Source: Bacteroidota bacterium (lineage in GTDB: Bacteria > Bacteroidota > Ignavibacteria > UBA10030 > SZUA-254). Taken from it: a DNA stretch of 38,994 nt. The stretch's first letter is position 1; the number at the start of each line of letters is the position of its first letter. Shown here piece by piece: positions 1 to 7,022 of this stretch. A program made the position numbers and the translations under genes. Location: positions 1 through 38,994 of the forward strand of contig JAGVIE010000025.1 in NCBI GenBank assembly GCA_020056225.1. Reading direction: 5' to 3'. The notes below the pieces were generated by a model that saw nothing but the letters and a program-made list of their open reading frames with translations, made no database searches and was not told the origin of the DNA.

Positions 1-60
1 GAGACATTCTGCTATCGGTTATCAATCACCGGTGCAATTTGAATTAAATAATTTTTTGTC

Positions 61-1683
61 TTAACTTGTTGTCCAGAAAATCGGGACAAGATCAGTTCTC
101 ACATTTGATTTCAGCACACCAACACTCGATAATCTATCAGCACCCAATCCACCTACAGTACATACGACAATTTCCTGAGTATCCGAAGGTGCTAAGGTGA
201 ACGGACCTGTATTTAATACAATCCTGCGGTCACCCGGCGCAAATGAATAATTCTGTCCTTGCCCATCGAGAAACCCAGTAACTGCTACGGGGTCACCTGA
301 TAATGGAAATTTGCTTATCGGATATCCTGGCGGATGTGGATATAATCTGTCAGGAATAGTCGAAGTATCTGGAACGAATCCTTGCAGCATCTTCCACCAT
401 CGCTTCCCACCCTCATAATCAAAATGAGGATCGCTTATAGCACTGCCCGCGGCAAAATATGCGAATGACGACATGCCAAGATTTTTCTTCCCTCCAACCT
501 TTTTCAAATCAAAAATTGCCGTGTCAGAAGGGAATCCGGGAACAATTGGTCCCTGCAGAAGATCATACCCCACAGCAGGAGGTGGTAAACCATATTTTAT
601 AAATTGAGCATCGACTGCGTTTCCATTATAAACAAATCCTAAACTCAACACTGAGTCAGAGCCAGCAAGATCATCACCAAATGCGCCAAGATCGGGATCT
701 GCCCATTGAGCTATGTACATGCTATCAATGTAGAATGAACCTTTCTTTCCGTTTCCAACATCTACACCACCTTTGTTAATAATTTTTATTTTTTTGAAAT
801 ACAGATTACCCTCAGCATCGGTCCGTTTATATCCCCAAATTGTCGCTTGGACTTCTATACCGATCGGTTCGCTGCCATATAAACCAAGCGTTGTGGTTTC
901 ATTTAGATCGTTATATACCGTCCATATTACCTGATCGGCAGGTGAATTCGGATCTGCACCAGCTATTCCGGGTTCATCGTAATTACCGGCAATGAGAGAA
1001 TCAACTGTGAAAAGCGGACCGAACGCAGGTGGCTTTTGGTAACCCGGAATCCCGTTTCGCTCAATGTATGGTGCACCATATTGAACAGGCCATTCATCCC
1101 AGTCTTTTGCATATTGAGTAGCAACGGCTATCATCTGTGCACCGGTAACATCTGTTACTAATATCTCATTCACACCTGCTGCGTCCTGTTTCAATTCATC
1201 AGCAGACATTACTGTATAATCTCTACGAATTCTAAATATGCGAACGTCTGCATCCCATCGGATCGCTGCTACAGCCAACGAATCCATTCCTATAATACGA
1301 CCTTCAACAGTACCGGCATTATAAGTTTGACCACCAATTCTGATTAGCTGCACGGGGGCTTGTTGTGTATGAGCAGCGTCGAGATAAGTTTTACCACCCC
1401 ACATAATACCATCCATGAAAATCACATTGGTAGTACCACGTGGAAAAATACCTCCATTATAAGATTCCGATGTTGGAACGTTCGATTCACCATCTGCTCG
1501 ATACCATGTTGTGAAGTTGTTGATATTCAGCATTGCATGAAGCGGTGAGCCTGTGGGTTTTAGAAGTGATTGTACTCGATGGGGAGTAATGTTCTGGGGC
1601 CTCCCGGCATTCACAACCGAAAAACCCAAGAAACTCAAAATAATAATCAAGCCAAGAAAGGGTTTTTTTGTTATTGTTCTCAT
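61..1683 (-). CDS. Truncated paralogue of the T9SS surface protein at 10516-13920
   Basis: The 540-aa product has an N-terminal signal peptide (MRTITKKPFLGLIIILSFLG, cleavage probably after VVNA). It is very similar, residue for residue, to the first ~535 residues of the 1134-aa protein at 10516-13920. Similarity stops just after DRLSS; the last ten residues (TDLVPIFWTTS region) are unrelated and a stop follows. The fibronectin-like region and C-terminal sorting domain of the longer copy are missing, so this copy should be secreted to the periplasm but not sorted by T9SS. ATG at 1683 is preferred over the TTG at 1692, because AAGGAG lies nine bases before the ATG and directly abuts the TTG. 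The leader around the ribosome site is almost identical to that of the longer copy. Function is unknown. It may be a decaying duplicate or a functional short form. Confidence 0.8.
   Translation of the reverse strand: MRTITKKPFLGLIIILSFLGFSVVNAGRPQNITPHRVQSLLKPTGSPLHAMLNINNFTTWYRADGESNVPTSESYNGGIFPRGTTNVIFMDGIMWGGKTYLDAAHTQQAPVQLIRIGGQTYNAGTVEGRIIGMDSLAVAAIRWDADVRIFRIRRDYTVMSADELKQDAAGVNEILVTDVTGAQMIAVATQYAKDWDEWPVQYGAPYIERNGIPGYQKPPAFGPLFTVDSLIAGNYDEPGIAGADPNSPADQVIWTVYNDLNETTTLGLYGSEPIGIEVQATIWGYKRTDAEGNLYFKKIKIINKGGVDVGNGKKGSFYIDSMYIAQWADPDLGAFGDDLAGSDSVLSLGFVYNGNAVDAQFIKYGLPPPAVGYDLLQGPIVPGFPSDTAIFDLKKVGGKKNLGMSSFAYFAAGSAISDPHFDYEGGKRWWKMLQGFVPDTSTIPDRLYPHPPGYPISKFPLSGDPVAVTGFLDGQGQNYSFAPGDRRIVLNTGPFTLAPSDTQEIVVCTVGGLGADRLSSVGVLKSNVRTDLVPIFWTTS
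69..89. repeat. Short inverted repeat at the truncation point
   Basis: TTGTCC (69-74) and GGACAA (84-89) form an inverted repeat with a nine-base spacer. It lies inside the last codons of the truncated paralogue, exactly where similarity to the full-length copy is lost. It could be the relic of an insertion-sequence end or a chance palindrome; no transposase is visible. Confidence 0.35.
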
Positions 1684-1786
1684 GGTTTGCAACTCCTTTA
1701 CCCGCCAATAAATTAGTATTTTTAGTGTGGAACCAACTGAGTCAATAAAGAATGGATCCTCACCAATCGTTCATTCTATTTGGAAT

Positions 1787-1815
1787 AATATCGAATGTTT
1801 TGCTCATAAAGTCAA
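1787..1815 (-). promoter_or_regulatory. Candidate sigma-70-type promoter for the truncated paralogue
   Basis: On the minus strand TTGACT (1815-1810) is followed after 17 bases by GATATT (1792-1787). This gives a leader of about 97 bases before the ATG at 1683. The -10 match is only 4 of 6, and a second TTGACT at 1745-1740 is also present. Confidence 0.4.
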
Positions 1816-1827
1816 GATAATTATTTT

Positions 1828-3519
1828 TTAATACCCGACTGCCACACCACCCTCACGGAAATCGGGGACACCATATATCCAACCAGAATCAGAATCGAAA
1901 TATATAATTTCCAGTGCACCAATTTTTGATATAACTTCTTTCGTATGATAACCTCTTTCCTGAAGATTTAACACAACATCGCTATTGAAGCAATCTTTTT
2001 CATAGATCAATTCATCCGGGATCCATTGATGATGGAAGCGCGGTGCATTGACGGCATTTTCAATATCCATTCGATAATCCAGAACGTTTAGAATGACCTG
2101 CAAAACACCGGTTATAATTCTCGAACCACCCCGTGCACCAAGAATCAGTATCGGTTTACCATCCTTGAGTATGATTGTCGGCGCCATTGAACTCAGCGGT
2201 CGTTTTCCCGGCTCGATTGAATTGGCGTATCCGCCTGTCAATCCATAACTGTTTGCAACGCCGGGTTTAGAACTAAAATCATCCATCTCATTATTCAAAA
2301 AAAATCCTGCACCATCAACAACCACTTGACTGCCAAAAAGGTCGTTTAGAGTATAGGTCACTGCTACGCAGTTCCCCGATGAATCTACAACAGAGTAGTG
2401 TGTCGTATTTGGGTGTTCACGAACTACTCTTGCCTTGATTGACTCGGAAGGTGTTGAATAGTATGGATCTATCTTTGCTGAATACAATGATGCGTATTCT
2501 TTAGAAATCAACCTATCAACCGGGATAGCAACATAATCCGGGTCTCCCATGTATTCCGCACGATCTGCATAAGCGCACTTCATTGCTTCCGAGATTATAT
2601 GAACGGACTGGGATGTATGATAACCCAACGAGTCAAGATTAAATTTTTCGATGATATTCATAATTTCGATCAGACATAATCCACCGGAGCTTGACGGCGG
2701 CATAGTGATAATATCATAGCCGCGATATGTACCGATCAGAGGTTTCCTGATAATTGGTTTATATTCTGCCAGATCATCTTCAGTAATCAACCCGCCGCCA
2801 CGCCGCATCTCATCGGTGATGAGACGTGCCGTCTCTCCCTTATAAAAACCATCGATACCAGTTGATTGAATACGGATCAGAGTAGCGGCTAAATCAGACT
2901 GCTTCAGTGTGTCCCCTTCTTGATATAAGCTGTCGTTCTTAAAAAATAATTTAACAGTGGATGGAAACGGCCTCAAATCATTTTCATATTCAATAAGTTT
3001 ACTCCGCAGGCGCTCATCTATTTCGAAACCATTCTTAGCGAGAATAATCGCCGGTTCGATAACATCCTTCAATTTCATTGTACCGTAATCATCGAGAGCT
3101 TGTATCAAGCCGGCAACTGTTCCCGGGACACCTGCCGACATGCAACCCCGTGTTATCCTATCCGTTACATTTCCGGCACTATCGAGGAAAATATCACTCA
3201 GTGCGGACCTGGGAGCTTTTTCGCGAAAATCGAGTGCAGCACATGTTCCGTCTGCTTTTCTAACGATCATATACCCTCCACCGCCTATATTCCCCGCTTC
3301 CGGGAAAACCACCGCAAGCGCGAAACCAACGGCAACAGCCGCATCAATTGCATTGCCGCCCTTTTTCATAATCTCGATCCCGACGTCTGAGGCAAGCCGG
3401 TTAGCAGAGACAACCATACCATGTTTCGAACGAACCTGGGAATGTAATTCAAGCGTATGAATCAGAAGGAAAAAGAAGAACAAGAATAAAAGAAAGCGGT
3501 ATTTCGGTTTTCGTTTCAT
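1828..3519 (-). CDS. ggt: Secreted gamma-glutamyltransferase
   Basis: This 563-aa protein is a gamma-glutamyltranspeptidase, an N-terminal-nucleophile hydrolase. The family transfers the gamma-glutamyl group of glutathione or glutamine to water or amino acids, normally in the periplasm or outside the cell. A basic, phenylalanine-rich signal peptide covers residues 1-28 (ending LHSQ). Visible family motifs are GGNAIDAAVA (54-63), the substrate-binding arginine in DFREKAPR (97-104), NTTHYSVVD (371-379), NNEMDDFS (409-416), PLSSMAP (441-447) and GARGGSRI near 460. Autocatalytic cleavage should occur before T372, which would be the catalytic N-terminal threonine of the small subunit. Length is normal and all key residues are present. 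The gene lies downstream of a beta-barrel gene, separated from it by a terminator, so it probably has its own promoter, though none is obvious in the 78-base gap. Confidence 0.95.
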   Translation of the reverse strand: MKRKPKYRFLLFLFFFFLLIHTLELHSQVRSKHGMVVSANRLASDVGIEIMKKGGNAIDAAVAVGFALAVVFPEAGNIGGGGYMIVRKADGTCAALDFREKAPRSALSDIFLDSAGNVTDRITRGCMSAGVPGTVAGLIQALDDYGTMKLKDVIEPAIILAKNGFEIDERLRSKLIEYENDLRPFPSTVKLFFKNDSLYQEGDTLKQSDLAATLIRIQSTGIDGFYKGETARLITDEMRRGGGLITEDDLAEYKPIIRKPLIGTYRGYDIITMPPSSSGGLCLIEIMNIIEKFNLDSLGYHTSQSVHIISEAMKCAYADRAEYMGDPDYVAIPVDRLISKEYASLYSAKIDPYYSTPSESIKARVVREHPNTTHYSVVDSSGNCVAVTYTLNDLFGSQVVVDGAGFFLNNEMDDFSSKPGVANSYGLTGGYANSIEPGKRPLSSMAPTIILKDGKPILILGARGGSRIITGVLQVILNVLDYRMDIENAVNAPRFHHQWIPDELIYEKDCFNSDVVLNLQERGYHTKEVISKIGALEIIYFDSDSGWIYGVPDFREGGVAVGY

Positions 3520-3543
3520 ATTATGTCGATTTATAAAATAAAA

Positions 3544-3574
3544 CCGCCCACACGAATCGTATCGATGTGGGCGG
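3544..3574 (-). terminator. Rho-independent terminator after the beta-barrel gene
   Basis: A nine-base stem, CCGCCCACA (3544-3552) with TGTGGGCGG (3566-3574), and a 13-base loop are followed on the minus strand by a T-rich tract (GGTTTTATTTTAT). It lies 24 bases past the stop of the gene ending at 3598. Confidence 0.85.
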
Positions 3575-3597
3575 AAAATATCTGATATGGCTTAAAC

Positions 3598-5376
3598 TTA
3601 GAACTTCATTACAAATGAAAATCTGAGACTCTTGAAAAATTCCATATCAAAGAATTGGACACTGTCACTCAAATCAAAGAATCCCATGAGATCGATCTGA
3701 AGATTCTCGGTAGGCTCGTAACCAAGCCCGTATGTGAATTCCTTCCATGTATTAGCATATTTATAATTGCTCTTCGTGTTATAATAATAATCTGGATCGA
3801 TCGATGTTGACGAAGTGCCATCACCATATTCCCATTTATCTGTATATGCTTTCGATTCGGTTACAGTTTTTTTCGAATTACTTTCATAACCCTCATAAGC
3901 GAAAATAGTACCTACACGAGCAGACCAGCGCTTATTTTCTGTAAACTTATATTCAATACCAACAGGAACCATGAAAATATTCTGTGTAACATCTTCTGTT
4001 CGGTTCGCGTTTTCACTGTAAGTGATGGTATGGATATAATCAGACGCATTGTTGACATTATCTGTGACAGAATAATTTGTCACTTGTTTGAAGCTCATCG
4101 CGTATTTTGTATTCAATTCTTCTGTGTAATACATATATGATCCGCCAATTCCGAAATAAACTCCGTCAACAAGCGGGATATTAAGTTTCGCATTAATGAT
4201 CAAGTTAGTGGCAGTTCCATCACCGTTATTACTTCCGTTGTAATCTTCAGTAAAACTGTTAACATAGTCCGAACCGCCGGTTCCTATTACGTCGAAATAT
4301 CTAAAGTAAGTAGTCCTTGGGTTTGAAGCTTGATTAGTATAATCATATGAAGAGAAATCCAACCCAACACCAAGCGAATAGTATCCATCGTTTCTACGCT
4401 GTGACTGTTTATCGAATGTACGACGAATTGCGGCGCCAAATCCAATACCGCTTCCTTTGCGTTTCCAATCTGCTTGATAACCTTCTGACTCGGAGTATCT
4501 ATACGCATAATTCGATACTGTTGGTCTGAAATATTCATACGATGCCGAGTATAAATCGTTTATTTTTTCCGACGCATCGATTGTATGGAATATTACATCA
4601 CCACGAAGCTCATACCCCCACATCGGTTTCATTGCCGATGCAATAGCACGGAAGTACGGATTTTCATTTGTTGTAAGGAAATTACCGTGTTCCGAATATT
4701 TATATGGGGAATAATTTGAATCTAGATAGAATGCCTCGTATGAACGGTCAAACGAAGAATATCCTGAATAGACATATGAAAAAGGACCAGTCCCTGTTCC
4801 ATAAGGTGTAGCGGGAGATGCCGCTTGGTAGTAATCGGTTATAGCTTTTGAATATTCCAGATTCAAACCGAATGTGATATCGTTGAAAAGGAAACTGTTA
4901 TTCAAGAGAAATGAATAATAATCTTGCGGATTCCCAGATTTTGATTTATATGATGATGTTTGTCTGTAATCATAAACATCATTGTACGGAGATAGAGCAT
5001 CCGATAATGTAATATAGTCTTGGGAATATTCAGAAATATATTTATATTTTTCAAATCGAACCAACGCAGACATCCAATGATTATCCATCCAGGGATTCTT
5101 GCGGGAAACACCCAGCAAGAACTCATGGTCGCCATTATTGCCAATAACTTCCTCATCATAACTCGTGAGGTTGCTAAGATTAGTGTATAATCTTAGACTA
5201 TCTACAAATCTCAGTTCAATCGGATCATAGACCAGATCGAGATCATCATTAATAATCCCACCCAGTGATAGACTCCTGAATGAAAGTGGATAATTACTAT
5301 AGTACGGCACCTGAGCATTAAGTGTTAAAGTCACCGTAATCAGTAACAGAACAACAAAACAAGTATACAGCTTCAT
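3598..5376 (-). CDS. Outer-membrane beta-barrel protein of unknown function
   Basis: This 592-aa protein has a clear signal peptide (MKLYTCFVVLLLITVTLTLNA, then Q). The mature part is rich in Tyr, Ser and Asn with alternating hydrophobic and polar residues, typical of a transmembrane beta-barrel. It ends LRFSFVMKF, with the C-terminal Phe characteristic of outer-membrane barrels recognised by the BAM complex. No TonB plug, OmpA-like domain or sorting domain is seen. The start at 5376 is supported by AGGAG eight bases upstream. The gene follows a 39-aa ORF and is closed by a strong terminator. I cannot assign a substrate; a transport or structural role in the outer membrane is an inference from architecture only. 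Confidence 0.8.
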   Translation of the reverse strand: MKLYTCFVVLLLITVTLTLNAQVPYYSNYPLSFRSLSLGGIINDDLDLVYDPIELRFVDSLRLYTNLSNLTSYDEEVIGNNGDHEFLLGVSRKNPWMDNHWMSALVRFEKYKYISEYSQDYITLSDALSPYNDVYDYRQTSSYKSKSGNPQDYYSFLLNNSFLFNDITFGLNLEYSKAITDYYQAASPATPYGTGTGPFSYVYSGYSSFDRSYEAFYLDSNYSPYKYSEHGNFLTTNENPYFRAIASAMKPMWGYELRGDVIFHTIDASEKINDLYSASYEYFRPTVSNYAYRYSESEGYQADWKRKGSGIGFGAAIRRTFDKQSQRRNDGYYSLGVGLDFSSYDYTNQASNPRTTYFRYFDVIGTGGSDYVNSFTEDYNGSNNGDGTATNLIINAKLNIPLVDGVYFGIGGSYMYYTEELNTKYAMSFKQVTNYSVTDNVNNASDYIHTITYSENANRTEDVTQNIFMVPVGIEYKFTENKRWSARVGTIFAYEGYESNSKKTVTESKAYTDKWEYGDGTSSTSIDPDYYYNTKSNYKYANTWKEFTYGLGYEPTENLQIDLMGFFDLSDSVQFFDMEFFKSLRFSFVMKF

Positions 5377-5432
5377 AGTTATCTCCTAATGTTTAACATG
5401 AGTTATTTAACATATTAATTATTTTCTTGATC

Positions 5433-5449
5433 ATCGGATATTATCCGAT
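5433..5449. repeat. 17-bp palindrome upstream of the beta-barrel gene
   Basis: ATCGGATA and TATCCGAT are perfect inverted arms around one central base, between the 39-aa ORF and the beta-barrel start. No T-run follows, so an operator or RNA hairpin is as likely as a terminator. Confidence 0.5.
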
Positions 5450-5460
5450 CGAGGGTCTTC

Positions 5461-5580
5461 TTAACTAAGACCTGGTGGTGCATTGGGAAAATGAACGTTA
5501 TACTGGTTCGCTGCAACAGGTTTATCGTCGATAGATGTTACGATAAAAACATGCCGCGCTGAAAGCATAATGTTCTTCAT
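5461..5580 (-). CDS. Small ORF, 39 aa, unknown
   Basis: The ORF reads ATG (5580) to TAA (5461) and encodes 39 residues beginning MKNIMLSARH and ending NAPPGLS. AAAGGAG lies nine bases before the ATG, as good a ribosome site as any large gene here. There is no signal peptide, no membrane segment and no cysteine. It sits between ssb (53 bases upstream) and the beta-barrel gene, on the same strand. I recognise no family. It may be a genuine small protein or a leader peptide for the barrel gene; the Shine-Dalgarno sequence is the main argument that it is translated. Confidence 0.45.
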   Translation of the reverse strand: MKNIMLSARHVFIVTSIDDKPVAANQYNVHFPNAPPGLS

Positions 5581-5632
5581 ATACCCGTTCTCCTTTCTGT
5601 AATTAGTTTTCATTATTATCATTTATATTTAT

Positions 5633-6055
5633 TTAAAATGGTAAATCATCTTTCTCTGCAACCTGAGGTTCCTCACCGATTGTACGAACATCACCCGGTC
5701 CCGATTCAACTGAACCTTTTGAGTCGAGCATAATTAGATCATCAGCGATCACTTCAGTAGTATAGCGTTTAACACCGGTATTCTTATCATCCCATGATCG
5801 TGTCTGTAATTTACCCTCTAGGTAGACCTTACTTCCCTTTTTAAGATATTGACCGCATATTTCTGCCAGTTTCCGCCAAACGATAATATTGTGCCATTCG
5901 ACCCGCTCTTGTACATTTCCTTCCTGATCTTTCCATCGTTCGTTTGTAGCGATTGAAAATTTCGCTACCGCTATTCCGGATGCCGTATAACTTAACTCTG
6001 GGTCTTTTCCCAAATTACCTATAAGCAATACTTTATTTAAACTTTTGCCCGCCAT
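5633..6055 (-). CDS. ssb: Single-stranded DNA-binding protein
   Basis: This 140-aa protein is a standard bacterial SSB, which coats single-stranded DNA in replication, recombination and repair and recruits partner proteins. The OB-fold occupies about residues 4-110, with family motifs [15 protein letters not shown] (6-20), FSIATNERW and [16 protein letters not shown] short linker leads to the acidic tip EKDDLPF, the conserved C-terminal partner-binding peptide. The ATG at 6055 is preceded by AGGAG. It is the last large gene of the run that starts at the TonB receptor, with 65 bases separating it from the propeller gene, so it may have its own promoter; none is clear. Confidence 0.97.
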   Translation of the reverse strand: MAGKSLNKVLLIGNLGKDPELSYTASGIAVAKFSIATNERWKDQEGNVQERVEWHNIIVWRKLAEICGQYLKKGSKVYLEGKLQTRSWDDKNTGVKRYTTEVIADDLIMLDSKGSVESGPGDVRTIGEEPQVAEKDDLPF

Positions 6056-6120
6056 GATTAAACTCCTGTTTATTTATTTGAAATGAACATTTTAATAATC
6101 TTCTGACCAATAAAACACAG

Positions 6121-6993
6121 TTATAATACATCATCTTTTCTAACTATCAGTAAATCATGCTTAGTTAATAAATAAATATACTTTCCAGCTACTAAAATAT
6201 CCTGGAGATTCTTATACTCACCAAGCAAACTACAAAGGGAGAACTCAATAACCTTTTTCCCTTTCGTATCTAATTCATACAACATACATGAATCAATTAC
6301 TACAATACTGTCATTGTCTATTGTAAACGCCTTAAAAGCCTTAAATAAACCTTTACCGAACGACCTAAGATAATTACCAAAAACATCAAAAGCAATTATT
6401 TCGTTCTCATCCTGAATATAAATATAATCATGACTATCTATACGCATTTTTCGAGGGCTTCGCAATTTTCCTCTACCCGCTTCATTACCACCAATTATGC
6501 GTTCAATGGCATTTATTGAAGATATTTTAACCAACCGTTTATTTTCATCATCTAAAATAAATAGTTTCCCAAAACTAGATATGCCGATACTTATTGGGTA
6601 TCCAAAGACATGCTCTATTCTTTCACTATTCCCTTCAGGTGGAATTAATGATATAAGATTGAGATTCTGATCAAAGCGTAGAATACGGCGGTTGCCATAA
6701 TCAGCAACGTATATGTCTAAACCGTTCGGTGAGATTATATCACTGGGCCTATCGAGGGCGGTTGTAGTCCAGCCATAGCCTCCTATGCGTGTAAGAATAT
6801 TCCCATCCGGCGCAAGCTTAACTATTTCATCTGCCCCGGCATCAGAAACATAAATATTACCCTTTGGATCAATCGCCAACGCTGAGGCTGATATAAATCC
6901 TTGGGCTATCGTATCTATTCGAACATTGTCAATCTGTGCATACATCAAACCCGATAAACAACAGATCAGACTAATAATATATAACTGCCTCAT
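6121..6993 (-). CDS. Secreted NHL-repeat (six-bladed) beta-propeller protein
   Basis: From ATG 6993 the product is 290 aa with a signal peptide (MRQLYIISLICCLSGLMYAQ). NHL-type blades follow, for example ALAIDPKGNIYVSDAGADEI and GLDIYVADYGNRRILRFD, then DYIYIQDENEIIAFD. Such propellers usually bind ligands or protein partners outside the cytoplasm; the partner here is unknown. A longer reading from TTG 7026 overlaps the upstream stop by two bases but puts eleven non-signal residues before the signal peptide, so the ATG is preferred although no good Shine-Dalgarno is seen. It is probably translated by coupling to the PIG-L-like gene just upstream. Confidence 0.8.
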   Translation of the reverse strand: MRQLYIISLICCLSGLMYAQIDNVRIDTIAQGFISASALAIDPKGNIYVSDAGADEIVKLAPDGNILTRIGGYGWTTTALDRPSDIISPNGLDIYVADYGNRRILRFDQNLNLISLIPPEGNSERIEHVFGYPISIGISSFGKLFILDDENKRLVKISSINAIERIIGGNEAGRGKLRSPRKMRIDSHDYIYIQDENEIIAFDVFGNYLRSFGKGLFKAFKAFTIDNDSIVVIDSCMLYELDTKGKKVIEFSLCSLLGEYKNLQDILVAGKYIYLLTKHDLLIVRKDDVL

Positions 6994-7022
6994 ATAAGTA
7001 AATAATTGTAATATTATATTTA

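Noticed and set aside
1-100. Simple frameshift as the cause of the truncated paralogue
   Set aside because: None of the frames in the 60 bases beyond the stop continues the sequence seen in the full-length copy.
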